Shown here piece by piece: positions 49,710 to 58,637 of a stretch of DNA of 64,000 bases (positions within the stretch are counted from its first letter, which is position 1; each line of letters opens with the position of its first letter). A model generated the notes under the pieces. It was not told the origin of the DNA and ran no database searches. It saw nothing but the letters and a program-made list of their open reading frames with translations. The position numbers and the translations under genes are program-made. This DNA is from an uncultured Lachnospiraceae bacterium (GTDB taxonomy: Bacteria; Bacillota; Clostridia; Lachnospirales; Lachnospiraceae): the NCBI GenBank assembly GCA_910578345.1, contig CAJTRA010000006.1:62001-126000 (forward strand). Reading direction: 5' to 3'.

Positions 49710-52700
49710 ATGAAAATTACGTTTGACAATAACAACACAAATCAAAATGTAGACAAGGTAACGACAACTACACATAGAGATACCCACACAGAGAGGACAA
49801 CTCAGGCGGGTGCATTCGCATTAGACATTTCTGGCACAGTTATGGATAACACGGCTTACAAGGGTCAGGGAAAGACCACAGAAGAGGTTATGCAGGATGC
49901 GGGGCAGATGAATGTTGCCACGCAGAGAGACTATATGACAGTAATGTCTAATACTATGTCTGCGGAGGATTATAACCGGATGATGGAAGAAGGTTATGAT
50001 GTCGGCGACATGGATGTAGAAGAGATCGTTACTATTGTTGACAAGATCAAAGCGGAGCTGATCAAAGGCGGCACACAGGTAGTCGGCTATACGGATCAGA
50101 TCGATGCGGAGACATTGAGAGAGATCACGGGCAGCGAGGCTTTTGCCAGAGAATTGGCGAAACAGTTTCGACAGCATGATGTTCCCCTGACGGAGGAGAA
50201 TGTCAGGAATGCAAAGAAAGCTTATGATAAGGCAACAGAGATTCAGGGGCTGACAGAAGGCGCTGCGAAATATATGATAGAGAACCAGATGGAGCCGACG
50301 ATCGATAATCTGTACCGGGCAGGCTACAGTTCGACGGCGGACGGCGACAGACAGGGCAGAGGCTATTATGCTGACGGGGCAGGCTATTATGCCAAAAAGG
50401 CGGAGGAGTTTAACTGGCAGCAGTTACGTCCGCAGATGGAGCGGGTTCTGGAAGAAGCGGGTCTGGAAATCAATGAAGAGACTCTGGAAGATGCGCAGTG
50501 GCTGATTGAAAAGGGTATTCCTCTGACGCCGGAGTCGGTGACAGCTTTATATACGCTGGACACTTTGACGCTTCCGCAGGAGGAAGAGAAGATCTTATCG
50601 GCCATTGCGGCGGCCATCGCAGACGGCAGAAGCGCGGGGGAGGCCAATCTCGCAGACGGCAGAAGCAATCTGGAGAAAGCGGCGCAGTATGTAGAGCGGT
50701 TCGATCAGGTTACAACACAGGCGGTCGATCAGGTTATAGAAGAAGGCAAAGACCTTACCCTGGCTAATTTAGAAAAGGCGTCAGTTTCTGCAGATGCCGG
50801 GGATCAGAGTGTTTCTGGAGAGGATATAGCAGATCAAAATGCCGGCTCTTCCGGCAGCACGAATGACCAGGGCAGCGTTAAGGCGGAAATGCAGGAAGCC
50901 GCCGGCGGCAGACCAGAGGAATCTGCGGGCATCAGCGCCATATCAGCAGAGGAGTCTGCAAGTATTGCGGCAAGGAGACAGTTGGAAGAGATCCGCCTGA
51001 TGATGACGGTGGAAGCCAACCGCAAGCTATTAGAAAGCGGCTATGCGATCGACACCACAGAACTTGAGAAGCTGGTGGATGCCTTAAAGCAGATCGAGGC
51101 GCAGCACAGGCAGCTTTTGTTTGGAGAGACAGATGTTGACAGGGCAGCACGCAAAGCTGCATTATATGCGGAGACGCGGAGTAAAGTATCGGAGATTCCA
51201 TATCTGCCGATCGCCATTGCGGGAAGATTCAGAGTAACCGATGAAGATTTCACGCTGAATCAGGTACATATAGATGGCACCGCCTTAAGAAAGCACTATG
51301 ATGAGGCGAAGGAAAGATATGAGACATGGATGTCGTCACCCAGGGAAGATCTGGGAGATTCCATTCAGAAAGCTTTCCAGAATGTGGATGATATCTTAGA
51401 AGATCTGGGCATGGAAGTAAATGAGGAGAACCGTCGGGCGGCCAGGATCTTAGGCTATAATAGAATGGAAATGTCGCGTGAGAATCTTGAGACAGTACGG
51501 GCATCGGATATGGAGCTGCAGCGTGTAGTAGATAAGATGACGCCGGCAACCGTTCTGCAGGCGATCCGGGATGGAAAGAATCCATTGGAGATGACTCTGC
51601 CAGAGCTGGATGCTTATCTGGATTCCGTACAGCGCGGCGAGCAACAGGATGTTGAGAAATTCAGTAAGTTTTTGTATAAATTAGATAAGAATAAGGCGAT
51701 CACGGAGGAGGAGCGGACATCCTATATCGGAATCTACCGTATGCTCAGACAGTTTGAGAAGACGGACAATGCCGGTGTCGGAGCGCTGGTCAATATAGGA
51801 GCAGAGGTTTCCTTCAAGAATCTGTTGAGCGCGGTGCGCAGCCAGAAGAGGGCAGGCATGGATTTCATGGTGGATGACGCGTTTGCCGGTGTAGAAGCGA
51901 TCGAGAAAGGCATGTCCATCACAAAACAGATTGAGACGGGATTCCCGAAATATTATCGGGATATCGTTGGTAATATTGCCGACCGGATGGCGAAGCAGGA
52001 TGCCTCTACCCAGAGGGAATACGAACAGGAGCAGATGCAGGACTGCAGAAAAGCGTGCGAGGCCGAAGATGCTGTTATCGAGGAACTGTTGCACAACAGA
52101 CAGCCTGTAACGATCAATAATCTATCTGCCGCCGATCTATTGATGAATAAACCGGGTGAAGTTTATAAGAAATTAAATGAGTACACGACCCCTGGCAGGA
52201 AAGAGAAAGTAAAGGATGCCATGGCGCATCTGCAGGAAGCGCTGACGGATCGGGATACAGCGCAGGAAGCCTATGAGGAGATGCAGCAGGTCTATGAAGA
52301 AGTGTTGGAAGAGGCCAGCTATAGCACGCAGATCAGTTACATTGATCTGAAGATGATCCAGAGCTGCCACAGACAGCTTGCTTTAGCAGGCAGTCTTGCG
52401 AAAGAGGAGAATTACCAGATTCCGGTAGAGATCAATGGCGAGACGACGTCCATTCATCTGCGTGTGCTGCACGACCAGACCGAGGGCGGCAAGGTTAAGG
52501 CGACTTTTGAGACCGTTGGTTATGGCCGGGTTGCGGCAGAGTTTGGCATCAGAGGCGGCAAGGTTTCCGGTTATATTGCTTGTTCCACGCCGGAAGGCGC
52601 CGAGGCAGTCCGCACAAAGAGCCAAGAGTTAAGAGAAAACCTGCAGGATCTTTTCTCTTCAAGAGAGGGCAAGGCGACAGTAGGCGATATTGGAGTTGTT

Positions 52701-52823
52701 TACAGCAGCGAATTGGATCTGAATTATTTTACAGCGCAGAAGATGCAGGAGGATGCCTCGACGGTCGAGACGGCAGACCTGTATCAGACAGCTAAGACAT
52801 TTATTTCAGTGATCACAGCATAG
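49710..52823 (+). CDS. Large flagellar-cluster protein (DUF6240-like, FliK-like tail)
   Basis: 1037 residues, no signal peptide or membrane helix, very helical and acidic. The N-terminal ~40 residues are Thr/Asn-rich and disordered (NNNNTNQNVDKVTTTTHRDT). The bulk is built from similar helical units in which phrases like LTEENVRNAKKAYDKATEIQ, INEETLEDAQWLIEKGIPLT and VNEENRRAARILGYNRMEMS recur, about 50-150 residues apart. The last ~170 residues (VEINGETTSIHLRVLHDQTE, GRVAAEFGIRGGKVSGYIAC) recall the C-terminal domain of the hook-length protein FliK. It lies between two flagellins and behind a sigma-28-type promoter, so a flagellar role (hook-length ruler or assembly) is likely but inferred. 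Confidence 0.65.
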   Translation: MKITFDNNNTNQNVDKVTTTTHRDTHTERTTQAGAFALDISGTVMDNTAYKGQGKTTEEVMQDAGQMNVATQRDYMTVMSNTMSAEDYNRMMEEGYDVGDMDVEEIVTIVDKIKAELIKGGTQVVGYTDQIDAETLREITGSEAFARELAKQFRQHDVPLTEENVRNAKKAYDKATEIQGLTEGAAKYMIENQMEPTIDNLYRAGYSSTADGDRQGRGYYADGAGYYAKKAEEFNWQQLRPQMERVLEEAGLEINEETLEDAQWLIEKGIPLTPESVTALYTLDTLTLPQEEEKILSAIAAAIADGRSAGEANLADGRSNLEKAAQYVERFDQVTTQAVDQVIEEGKDLTLANLEKASVSADAGDQSVSGEDIADQNAGSSGSTNDQGSVKAEMQEAAGGRPEESAGISAISAEESASIAARRQLEEIRLMMTVEANRKLLESGYAIDTTELEKLVDALKQIEAQHRQLLFGETDVDRAARKAALYAETRSKVSEIPYLPIAIAGRFRVTDEDFTLNQVHIDGTALRKHYDEAKERYETWMSSPREDLGDSIQKAFQNVDDILEDLGMEVNEENRRAARILGYNRMEMSRENLETVRASDMELQRVVDKMTPATVLQAIRDGKNPLEMTLPELDAYLDSVQRGEQQDVEKFSKFLYKLDKNKAITEEERTSYIGIYRMLRQFEKTDNAGVGALVNIGAEVSFKNLLSAVRSQKRAGMDFMVDDAFAGVEAIEKGMSITKQIETGFPKYYRDIVGNIADRMAKQDASTQREYEQEQMQDCRKACEAEDAVIEELLHNRQPVTINNLSAADLLMNKPGEVYKKLNEYTTPGRKEKVKDAMAHLQEALTDRDTAQEAYEEMQQVYEEVLEEASYSTQISYIDLKMIQSCHRQLALAGSLAKEENYQIPVEINGETTSIHLRVLHDQTEGGKVKATFETVGYGRVAAEFGIRGGKVSGYIACSTPEGAEAVRTKSQELRENLQDLFSSREGKATVGDIGVVYSSELDLNYFTAQKMQEDASTVETADLYQTAKTFISVITA

Positions 52824-52865
52824 AACAAAAATGAGTAGGAATAAGGCAGACAGGAGGAACTTACT

Positions 52866-54017
52866 ATGAAGATCAGTTACAACGCGGCGGCAATGCGCGC
52901 CAACAATGCATTGAATAGATCGGATCAGAGACTGACGACATCTCTGAAAAGACTTTCATCGGGCTTAAAGGTTACAGCGGCTAAGGAAAATCCATCCGGT
53001 TATGCGATCGGGCGCAGAATGAATGCACAGATCGGCGGCGTGACCGTAGCGACCCAGAGCGCCAATAATGGTATCTCTATCATTGAGACAGCGGACGGCG
53101 CTTTGACAGAAGTGCATGATATGTTGCAGAGAATGAATGAGCTGGCAGTAAAAGGAGCGACGGGAACACTTACGACAGAGGACAGACAGACGCTGAATCA
53201 GGAACTTAAGCAGTTAAAGGAAGAAGTGACCCGGATCGCCAATGATACGGAATTTAACGGACAGCCATTGTTAGACGGCAGCTTTGACCTGAAAGGATAT
53301 ACAGACAGCCAGGTTGTCAAAGTAGATTATTATACGGACGAAGTGCTGGCCAAGAAGTACAAGATTGATGCGCTTGATGTGCAGTATAATGCGGATGGAA
53401 CGATTGATCTGGATGCGACGAAAGCGTCCTTCCAGGCGGGAGATGGATTCCCGGACGATGCTGTTGTGACAGAGGTCGGGCAGGATAAGGTGACAATCAA
53501 AGGAAGCGGGGATTTTGAAGTGACGATCATGGTAACGCCTCCTGGAACAGTGATCGATGGACAGGGTACGACTGTGGGGAATCCCGTACAGTGTGCGGGT
53601 GTAACGCTTGATCTTACACGGATCGGCGCCATGGATACGCAGATCGGTGCAAATGAAGGACAGCAGTTGGAGATTCGTATTCCGGAGATTTCCTTAAACC
53701 GTCTGGGTATCGAGAAGACAGAAGTGACTACGCAGGACAGCAGCAGTGATGCGATTACGGAGATTAAGGGGGCGATCCAGTATACGTCAGACGTGCGAAG
53801 CCGTCTGGGGGCATATCAGAATCGTCTGGAACATACGATCAGCAGCCTGGATATCACGAAGGAGAATATGACGGCATCTTATTCCCGTATCATGGATGTG
53901 GATATGGCAGAGGAGATGACGGCTTATACGACAGAACAGGTTATCTCACAGGCAGCGACGTCTATGCTTGCGCAGGCCAATGAGAGACCTTCCCAGGTGC
54001 TGCAGTTGCTGCAATAA
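52866..54017 (+). CDS. Flagellin
   Basis: 383 residues with AGGAGG before the ATG. N-terminal helices MKISYNAAAMRANNALNRSD, RLSSGLKVTAAKENPSGYAI; C-terminal helices SRLGAYQNRLEHTISSLDIT, AATSMLAQANERPSQVLQLL. The middle variable domain (about 150-285) is small and beta-rich and has no protease motif. It is the ordinary filament subunit, possibly mixing with the protease-flagellin. The gene is followed by strong RNA hairpins and then fliS. Confidence 0.93.
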   Translation: MKISYNAAAMRANNALNRSDQRLTTSLKRLSSGLKVTAAKENPSGYAIGRRMNAQIGGVTVATQSANNGISIIETADGALTEVHDMLQRMNELAVKGATGTLTTEDRQTLNQELKQLKEEVTRIANDTEFNGQPLLDGSFDLKGYTDSQVVKVDYYTDEVLAKKYKIDALDVQYNADGTIDLDATKASFQAGDGFPDDAVVTEVGQDKVTIKGSGDFEVTIMVTPPGTVIDGQGTTVGNPVQCAGVTLDLTRIGAMDTQIGANEGQQLEIRIPEISLNRLGIEKTEVTTQDSSSDAITEIKGAIQYTSDVRSRLGAYQNRLEHTISSLDITKENMTASYSRIMDVDMAEEMTAYTTEQVISQAATSMLAQANERPSQVLQLLQ

Positions 54018-54019
54018 GA

Positions 54020-54107
54020 AGACATGAAGTTATGCTAAGGCATCAAAATACGATGCCTAAGTATAACTAGGTCATGTCTGGGAGAATGCGTGGAGCATGC
54101 ATTCTCC
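54020..54107 (+). other. Two tandem hairpins after the flagellin gene
   Basis: Hairpin 1: AGACATGA (54020) with TCATGTCT (54072), extended inside by AAGGCATC/GATGCCT. Hairpin 2: GGAGAATGC (54081-54089) with GCATTCTCC (54099-54107). No T-run; probably protects the abundant flagellin mRNA or trims read-through into fliS. Confidence 0.6.
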
Positions 54108-54187
54108 TGGTATCAGGAAGCGGTCATGGTTGGACCGGGGTAAGATATAGAAAACATAAGGACGGGAAGGAGAAGCGGGCAGAGGGT

Positions 54188-54664
54188 ATGACGAAGGAAG
54201 TGAAACAGGAATTAACGCTGCGGATCACGCAGGCGAATAAGACGCAGTTGATCACGATTCTGTATGAGATGGTCCTGCTTTACCTTGATGAGGCAGAGGA
54301 TGCGCTGGCAGCGGATGATAAGGCAGAGTTTAAGGGTGTGATCCGTAAACTCCGGGGCTGTATGAATGAGTTAACGGCATCTCTGAATCTGGAGTATGAA
54401 TTGGCGCAGAATCTGTTGCAGCTTTATCTGTATGTGAACCGGGAACTGGTTCAGGCATCTTCTCATTTTGAGAAAGAGAATCTGGAGCATATCCGTAAGG
54501 TGATTATGGAGCTGCATCAAGCATACCAGAAGATTGAAGGTCAGGACCGGTCAGGACCGGTTATGGGAAATACACAGACTGTTTATGCAGGGCTTACTTA
54601 TGGCAGGAATACGCTGACAGAGAACATTGCAGATCCTACGACAAACCGGGGATTCTGTGTGTGA
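54188..54664 (+). CDS. fliS: Flagellar export chaperone FliS-like
   Basis: 158 residues from the ATG at 54188. FliS-type helical bundle: TLRITQANKTQLITILYEMV, LLYLDEAEDALAADDKAEFK, LRGCMNELTASLNLEYELAQ, NLLQLYLYVNRELVQASSHF. FliS binds the flagellin C-terminus and prevents its polymerisation in the cytoplasm. The C-terminal ~25 residues are extended and polar. AAGGAG lies a little far upstream (about 14 bases). It follows directly after the flagellin gene, as is usual. Confidence 0.82.
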   Translation: MTKEVKQELTLRITQANKTQLITILYEMVLLYLDEAEDALAADDKAEFKGVIRKLRGCMNELTASLNLEYELAQNLLQLYLYVNRELVQASSHFEKENLEHIRKVIMELHQAYQKIEGQDRSGPVMGNTQTVYAGLTYGRNTLTENIADPTTNRGFCV

Positions 54665-54824
54665 CGCCGTGCACTATAGTAAGCGATATGACAGAGAGGC
54701 GCTTTTGGCGGCCGTGAAAGCGATAAATAGAAGTTTTGCAGAACAAGAGGAACGATTTCTATACAACAATCCCGGAGATGTCAATAGACATTTCCGGGAT
54801 TTGTGCATCCATAGTAACAGTTAG
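54657..54824 (+). CDS. Small ORF overlapping the fliS end (doubtful)
   Basis: 55 residues from a GTG that overlaps the fliS stop: HYSKRYDREALLAAVKAINR, SFAEQEERFLYNN. The first part looks like a plausible helical peptide, but the 3' third is the stem of the terminator-like hairpin at 54768-54801. Translational coupling to fliS is possible. No family recognised. Confidence 0.3.
   Translation: MCDAVHYSKRYDREALLAAVKAINRSFAEQEERFLYNNPGDVNRHFRDLCIHSNS
54768..54801 (+). terminator. Terminator-like hairpin after fliS
   Basis: A 15-bp stem starting AATCCCGGAGATGTC pairs with GACATTTCCGGGATT (one G-T) around AATA; TTGTG follows, so the T-run is weak. Confidence 0.55.
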
Positions 54825-54896
54825 GTCCAGGTCTGCGCATTACTGGGTTGAACTGTAACCATTCATAAGAAGATCACAGGTACGCGTCCAGAGTAT

Positions 54897-55187
54897 TTAA
54901 GAGAATAACGACAGAGCGCGGTACGCCTCCCCCTGGCTGCTTTCCGTCAGCAGTTCCGTTTCCGCGGCCCGTTCCAATAAGTATTTGTAACGTTTCATGA
55001 CAGCATTCACTTCATAGATATAACAGTCAATCAGATCGGGATCGGTCACATTGTCGAAATTTGAATAGGCGATCTCCAAAGCAAAACGTGATTGTGCCAG
55101 CTCTTCCTGCAGGGTCAGTCTGTGTTCATCCACGATCGTATTAGTTTCTGCCGGAATACAGGGTTGTTGATGAAAAAGAACTCTCAT
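54897..55187 (-). CDS. DUF2508 (YaaL-like) protein
   Basis: 96 residues. Conserved core: RFALEIAYSNFDNVTDPDLI, DCYIYEVNAVMKRYKYLLER. In Bacillus subtilis yaaL lies between recR and bofA; here the gene is divergent from a bofA-like gene, which keeps the association. Small helical protein of unknown role. Confidence 0.8.
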   Translation of the reverse strand: MRVLFHQQPCIPAETNTIVDEHRLTLQEELAQSRFALEIAYSNFDNVTDPDLIDCYIYEVNAVMKRYKYLLERAAETELLTESSQGEAYRALSLFS

Positions 55188-55361
55188 AGGATTACCATGC
55201 CTTTCTGATATTTTTGCAATACCGTGGTTCTCATATTAAAGTATAGGTAAGAAATGGAAAAATATTCATGTAATTTCCAGAACAAGCCATGCATAGGTAT
55301 AAAGTAAGGAGAACATGAAATGTTTTCGTAAAAAAGGGGTAGAAAGAGGCGTAGTTATAAA

Positions 55362-55634
55362 ATGATGAATGGAAATGGTATGTTGGCGATCTTAGGAGTT
55401 TGCCTGGTGGTGCTGATCATTGGCGCAATGGGAAGAAAAGTAGAATGGCTGGTTAACTTTATCCTGCGTGCGGTGATGGGAACGGTAGGGATTTACTTTC
55501 TGAATTATTTTCTGGCGTCACAGCAGTTATCCTTTGCGGTGGGAATCAATCCACTTACAGTTTTGACATCGGGATTCCTTGGATTTCCGGGTCTTGTTGT
55601 ACTTTATGGCATTCATTTTTTTAAAATGTTGTAG
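55362..55634 (+). CDS. BofA-like pro-sigma-K processing inhibitor
   Basis: 90 residues with two to three membrane helices: MLAILGVCLVVLIIGAMGRK, NFILRAVMGTVGIYFLNYFL, and the conserved end FAVGINPLTVLTSGFLGFPG. BofA restrains the SpoIVFB protease during sporulation. The presence of the gene suggests a sporulating ancestry or lifestyle. The start could be either of two adjacent ATG codons; the site upstream is weak. Confidence 0.85.
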   Translation: MMNGNGMLAILGVCLVVLIIGAMGRKVEWLVNFILRAVMGTVGIYFLNYFLASQQLSFAVGINPLTVLTSGFLGFPGLVVLYGIHFFKML

Positions 55635-55636
55635 AA

Positions 55637-55663
55637 TTTTCACAAAATTATTTTTTGTGAAAA
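55637..55663 (+). terminator. AT-rich hairpin after bofA
   Basis: TTTTCACAAAA pairs with TTTTGTGAAAA over a 5-base loop; there is little T-run beyond the stem. Confidence 0.5.
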
Positions 55664-55670
55664 ATACAAC

Positions 55671-55699
55671 TGGACAAGTAGTTCATATGTGAGTATAAT
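55671..55699 (+). promoter_or_regulatory. Promoter of the Tad pilus operon
   Basis: TGGACA (55671-55676), 17-bp spacer, TATAAT (55694-55699): 11 of 12 consensus positions. It starts a leader of about 135 bases. Confidence 0.8.
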
Positions 55700-55725
55700 T
55701 CAATTCACAACTCAAGAAATTCTAT

Positions 55726-55795
55726 GTGAAGCTAAGGAAAGCTCTTTTCCTCTTTACTTCACTCTATTGCCTGGCGGCATCGGGAGATTCATCCC
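55726..55795 (+). other. Structured leader of the Tad operon
   Basis: Three hairpins in a row: GTGAAG/CTTCAC (55726, 55757) enclosing AGGAAA/TTTCCT; TGCC-TGGC-GGCA (55768-55779); GGGA/TCCC (55782-55795). It does not fit the c-di-GMP riboswitch consensus sequences I know. Confidence 0.4.
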
Positions 55796-55841
55796 ATTTA
55801 TTTCATTGAGTCAGATTATGTTGAGATAGGGAGGTGTTTTT

Positions 55842-56369
55842 ATTGGACTGAGTTACAATCAATCTCTGCTACTTCTTTTTCTGCTTCTTGCTGCACTTGC
55901 AGATCTTAAGACAGATCATATTCCGAATGGCTTTATTGCAATCGGTATTGCGACAGGGTTAACGGGTAGCTATCTGTATGGACCGGGTTTGTTTCATTCG
56001 GCGGTATCTATGTTTCTGGCGTTTCTGCTTTTGTATCCCCTTTTTCAGATTGGCGCAATGGGAGCTGGCGATAGTAAGACGCTTATCATGGCAGGCAGTT
56101 TCCTAAAGGTACAGGAGTTTTTGATTATTTTGGCAGCGGCATTTGTGATCGGAGCGGTCTTCTCTCTGTTTAAACTGGCAGCAGAAAGAAATGGAAGACA
56201 AAGATTGTTCTATCTGGGAACCTATGTGGTAGAAACAGCGAAAAACAGGCGTTTTAAGGTATACGGAGAAGAGTTGCTACAGGATCAGGAATTATACCGC
56301 AGCAACAAGATACACTTTACGGTTCCAATCTTGTTTGGCGCGGCGCTTAGAATAGGAGGGCTGATTTGA
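55842..56369 (+). CDS. Prepilin peptidase, A24/CpaA-TadV type
   Basis: About 175 residues. The homologous frame starts right after GGGAGGTG (55830-55837) at an ATT codon: IGLSYNQSLLLLFLLLAALA, then the first catalytic Asp in ADLKTDHIPNG and the second in GAMGAGDSKTLIM (GxGD). No ATG or GTG lies between the site and these motifs; a CTG at 55848 and an internal TTG at 55989 are other choices, but the latter would lose the first Asp. An AUU start is therefore likely, which usually gives low expression. It cleaves the leader of Flp pilins and TadE-like proteins at the membrane. First gene of the Tad operon. Confidence 0.8.
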   Translation: MGLSYNQSLLLLFLLLAALADLKTDHIPNGFIAIGIATGLTGSYLYGPGLFHSAVSMFLAFLLLYPLFQIGAMGAGDSKTLIMAGSFLKVQEFLIILAAAFVIGAVFSLFKLAAERNGRQRLFYLGTYVVETAKNRRFKVYGEELLQDQELYRSNKIHFTVPILFGAALRIGGLI

Positions 56370-57427
56370 GACAGAAGATTTTTGCGATCTGTGACAGGGA
56401 GGAAGCGTATGCGCTCAGAATGGCGGAATACATGCTGGAAAAAATGAGGATTCCATATGCACTGCATTTATTTACGAAAGTGGAGGAACTGGAGAAATTC
56501 ATGGAACGGGAACAGATTGAGATTCTGTTGATTGCAGAGAGTGCATTGGAAATGCTGCGGGAGGAGTACATCAGGGGTCAGGTTGTGCAGATGTTTATCC
56601 TGCAGGAGAATGACATGCAGGAATCTGACATGAAAGAGAATCTGGTACAAAGGAACGAGAGGCAGGAACGCGGTGTACCAGTATCTTACATCAGTAAATT
56701 CCAGAGTCCGGAGAGGATCGTTGCCACGCTTTTAGAATCGGCACAAGGATTGGCGGACTGGTGCCGGATAGGGACGCAGACGTCAGAGGAGGTGAAATTG
56801 ATCGGGGTTTATTCACCGGTTAAACGTTGTCTGCAGACGACCTTCGCACTGACAATGGGGCAGATTCTGGCGCGGGAGCACAAAGTGTTGTATTTCAACT
56901 TAGAGAGCTATTCTGGGTTTGGACAGATGCTGGGACGGGAATTTCTCGCAGATGTAACGGATGTTATGTACTATTTCAGATGCGATAAAGACAAATTGGC
57001 ACTGCATCTGCCGTCAATTGTACAGAACATCAATGGGTTGGACTATATACCACCGATGCAGTCCCAGACGGAATTATGGGAAACAGATGGGAGACAGTGG
57101 CTGGAACTGTGCAGAAAGATTGTGGAGGTTGGAGGGTATGAGTATATCATATTAGATCTGGATGATGGAATGAGCGGGCTGTTTGATCTGTTGCGGGAGT
57201 GTTATAAGATCTATACGATTACGCGGGACGACAGTTTTGCGGTGGCGAAGCTGAATCAATATGAACAGATCCTGAAGTTTCATGAACTGGAGGAGATTGC
57301 GGATAAGACTGTAAAATGCAGGTTTCCGGTTTTTAAGGAAGTACCTGTGAATCTGGAATTGATGACACACGGAGAACTGGCAGGATATGTGAAAGCCATT
57401 ATCAGAGAGGATCTGTATGGAAAGTAA
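56366..57427 (+). CDS. CpaE-like pilus assembly protein
   Basis: 353 residues from a TTG that overlaps the previous stop (AGGAGGG upstream). Residues 1-125 are receiver-like (KIFAICDREEAYALRMAEYM) but lack the phospho-acceptor pattern. Residues 145-353 are a ParA/MinD-like domain as in CpaE. The Walker A region reads LIGVYSPVKRCLQTTFALTM instead of KGGxGKT, so ATP binding is probably weak or lost; the Walker B-like YIILDLDDG is kept. CpaE localises the pilus machine to the cell pole. Operon position just before cpaF supports the call. Confidence 0.75.
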   Translation: MRQKIFAICDREEAYALRMAEYMLEKMRIPYALHLFTKVEELEKFMEREQIEILLIAESALEMLREEYIRGQVVQMFILQENDMQESDMKENLVQRNERQERGVPVSYISKFQSPERIVATLLESAQGLADWCRIGTQTSEEVKLIGVYSPVKRCLQTTFALTMGQILAREHKVLYFNLESYSGFGQMLGREFLADVTDVMYYFRCDKDKLALHLPSIVQNINGLDYIPPMQSQTELWETDGRQWLELCRKIVEVGGYEYIILDLDDGMSGLFDLLRECYKIYTITRDDSFAVAKLNQYEQILKFHELEEIADKTVKCRFPVFKEVPVNLELMTHGELAGYVKAIIREDLYGK

Positions 57428-58637
57428 GGAGGCACGAAAGAGGAGACTAAGGGAAAAGCTGGCGGAAAGCATCGACTATTCTGCAGAGAAGTCGGACGAA
57501 GAAATTCAGGAGCTGATTGACGAAATGCTGACGAAAGAGAGCAAGATCGTACCGCTGGGGTTAGCAGAACGGGGACAGCTTCGGAGGGAATTATTTCATG
57601 CTGTCCGTAAGCTGGACATCCTGCAGGATCTAATCGATGATACGCAGATCACGGAGATCATGATCAATGGGGCTGACAATATTTTTATGGAAAAGGCCGG
57701 AAGGCTTATGCGGAGTGATCTGCGGTTTGAGAGCAAAGAGCAGCTACAGAACGTGATCCAGCAGATTGTGGCGGGCTGCAACAGAGTGGTCAATGAAGCG
57801 TCTCCGATCGTGGATGCAAGATTGCAGAATGGTTCCCGTGTCAATATAGTTCTTGATCCGGTGGCGCTAAATGGCCCTATTGTGACGATACGTCGTTTCC
57901 CGGACAAACCGATCATGATGGAAGACCTGATCGCCTATGGATCGATTGACAGGGAGGTAAGCATGTGGCTGCAGAAGCTTGTACAGGCGAAGTATAATAT
58001 CATGATCAGCGGCGGAACGGGTTCTGGAAAGACAACTTTTTTAAATGCGTTATCTTATTATATCCCGAAGGAAGAACGTGTTATCACAATTGAGGATAAT
58101 GCGGAGCTGCAGCTCCTTGGACTGCCCAATCTGGTTCGCATGGAGAAACGAAATGCCAATGTGGAGGGATGCAGTGAGATCAGTATACGGGATTTGATCA
58201 AAACATCTTTGAGAATGCGTCCGGACAGGATTATTGTCGGAGAAGTCAGAGGCGGCGAAGCATTTGACATGATGCAGTGTTTCAATACCGGGCACGACGG
58301 TTCCATGTCAACAGGGCATGCCAATAGCTGTGAGGATATGTTAAGCCGTCTGGAGAATATGATTTTGATGGGAATCGAGATTCCACTCGTGGCAATCAGA
58401 CAGCAGATCGCTTCCGGTGTGGATATCATCGTTCATCTGGGGCGGCTGCGGGACCGGTCCAGAAGAGTGATGGAGATCACAGAGGTTCTGGGATACGAGA
58501 AAGACAAGATAGCGCTTCAGGTTCTGTACCGGTTTAGCGAAACAGGAGAGGACGCAGAGGGCAGAGTACAGGGAATTCTGCAGAAGAAGGGGGAATTGTC
58601 ATATGTCGAAAAACTACAGACTGCCGGATTACGGTGA
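57417..58637 (+). CDS. Tad secretion ATPase CpaF/TadA
   Basis: 406 residues, overlapping the previous gene by 11 bases. N-terminal helical domain, then ITEIMINGADNIFMEKAG, Walker A MISGGTGSGKTTFLNALSYY, Asp box ITIEDNAELQL, Walker B RIIVGEVRGGEAFDMMQCFN, and His box MSTGHANSCEDMLSRLENM. It powers assembly (and in some species retraction) of Flp pili as a hexamer. Confidence 0.95.
   Translation: MESKEARKRRLREKLAESIDYSAEKSDEEIQELIDEMLTKESKIVPLGLAERGQLRRELFHAVRKLDILQDLIDDTQITEIMINGADNIFMEKAGRLMRSDLRFESKEQLQNVIQQIVAGCNRVVNEASPIVDARLQNGSRVNIVLDPVALNGPIVTIRRFPDKPIMMEDLIAYGSIDREVSMWLQKLVQAKYNIMISGGTGSGKTTFLNALSYYIPKEERVITIEDNAELQLLGLPNLVRMEKRNANVEGCSEISIRDLIKTSLRMRPDRIIVGEVRGGEAFDMMQCFNTGHDGSMSTGHANSCEDMLSRLENMILMGIEIPLVAIRQQIASGVDIIVHLGRLRDRSRRVMEITEVLGYEKDKIALQVLYRFSETGEDAEGRVQGILQKKGELSYVEKLQTAGLR

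Noticed and set aside
55700..55841. c-di-GMP riboswitch before the Tad operon
   Set aside because: Neither the class I core nor the class II pattern could be found; only generic hairpins are seen.
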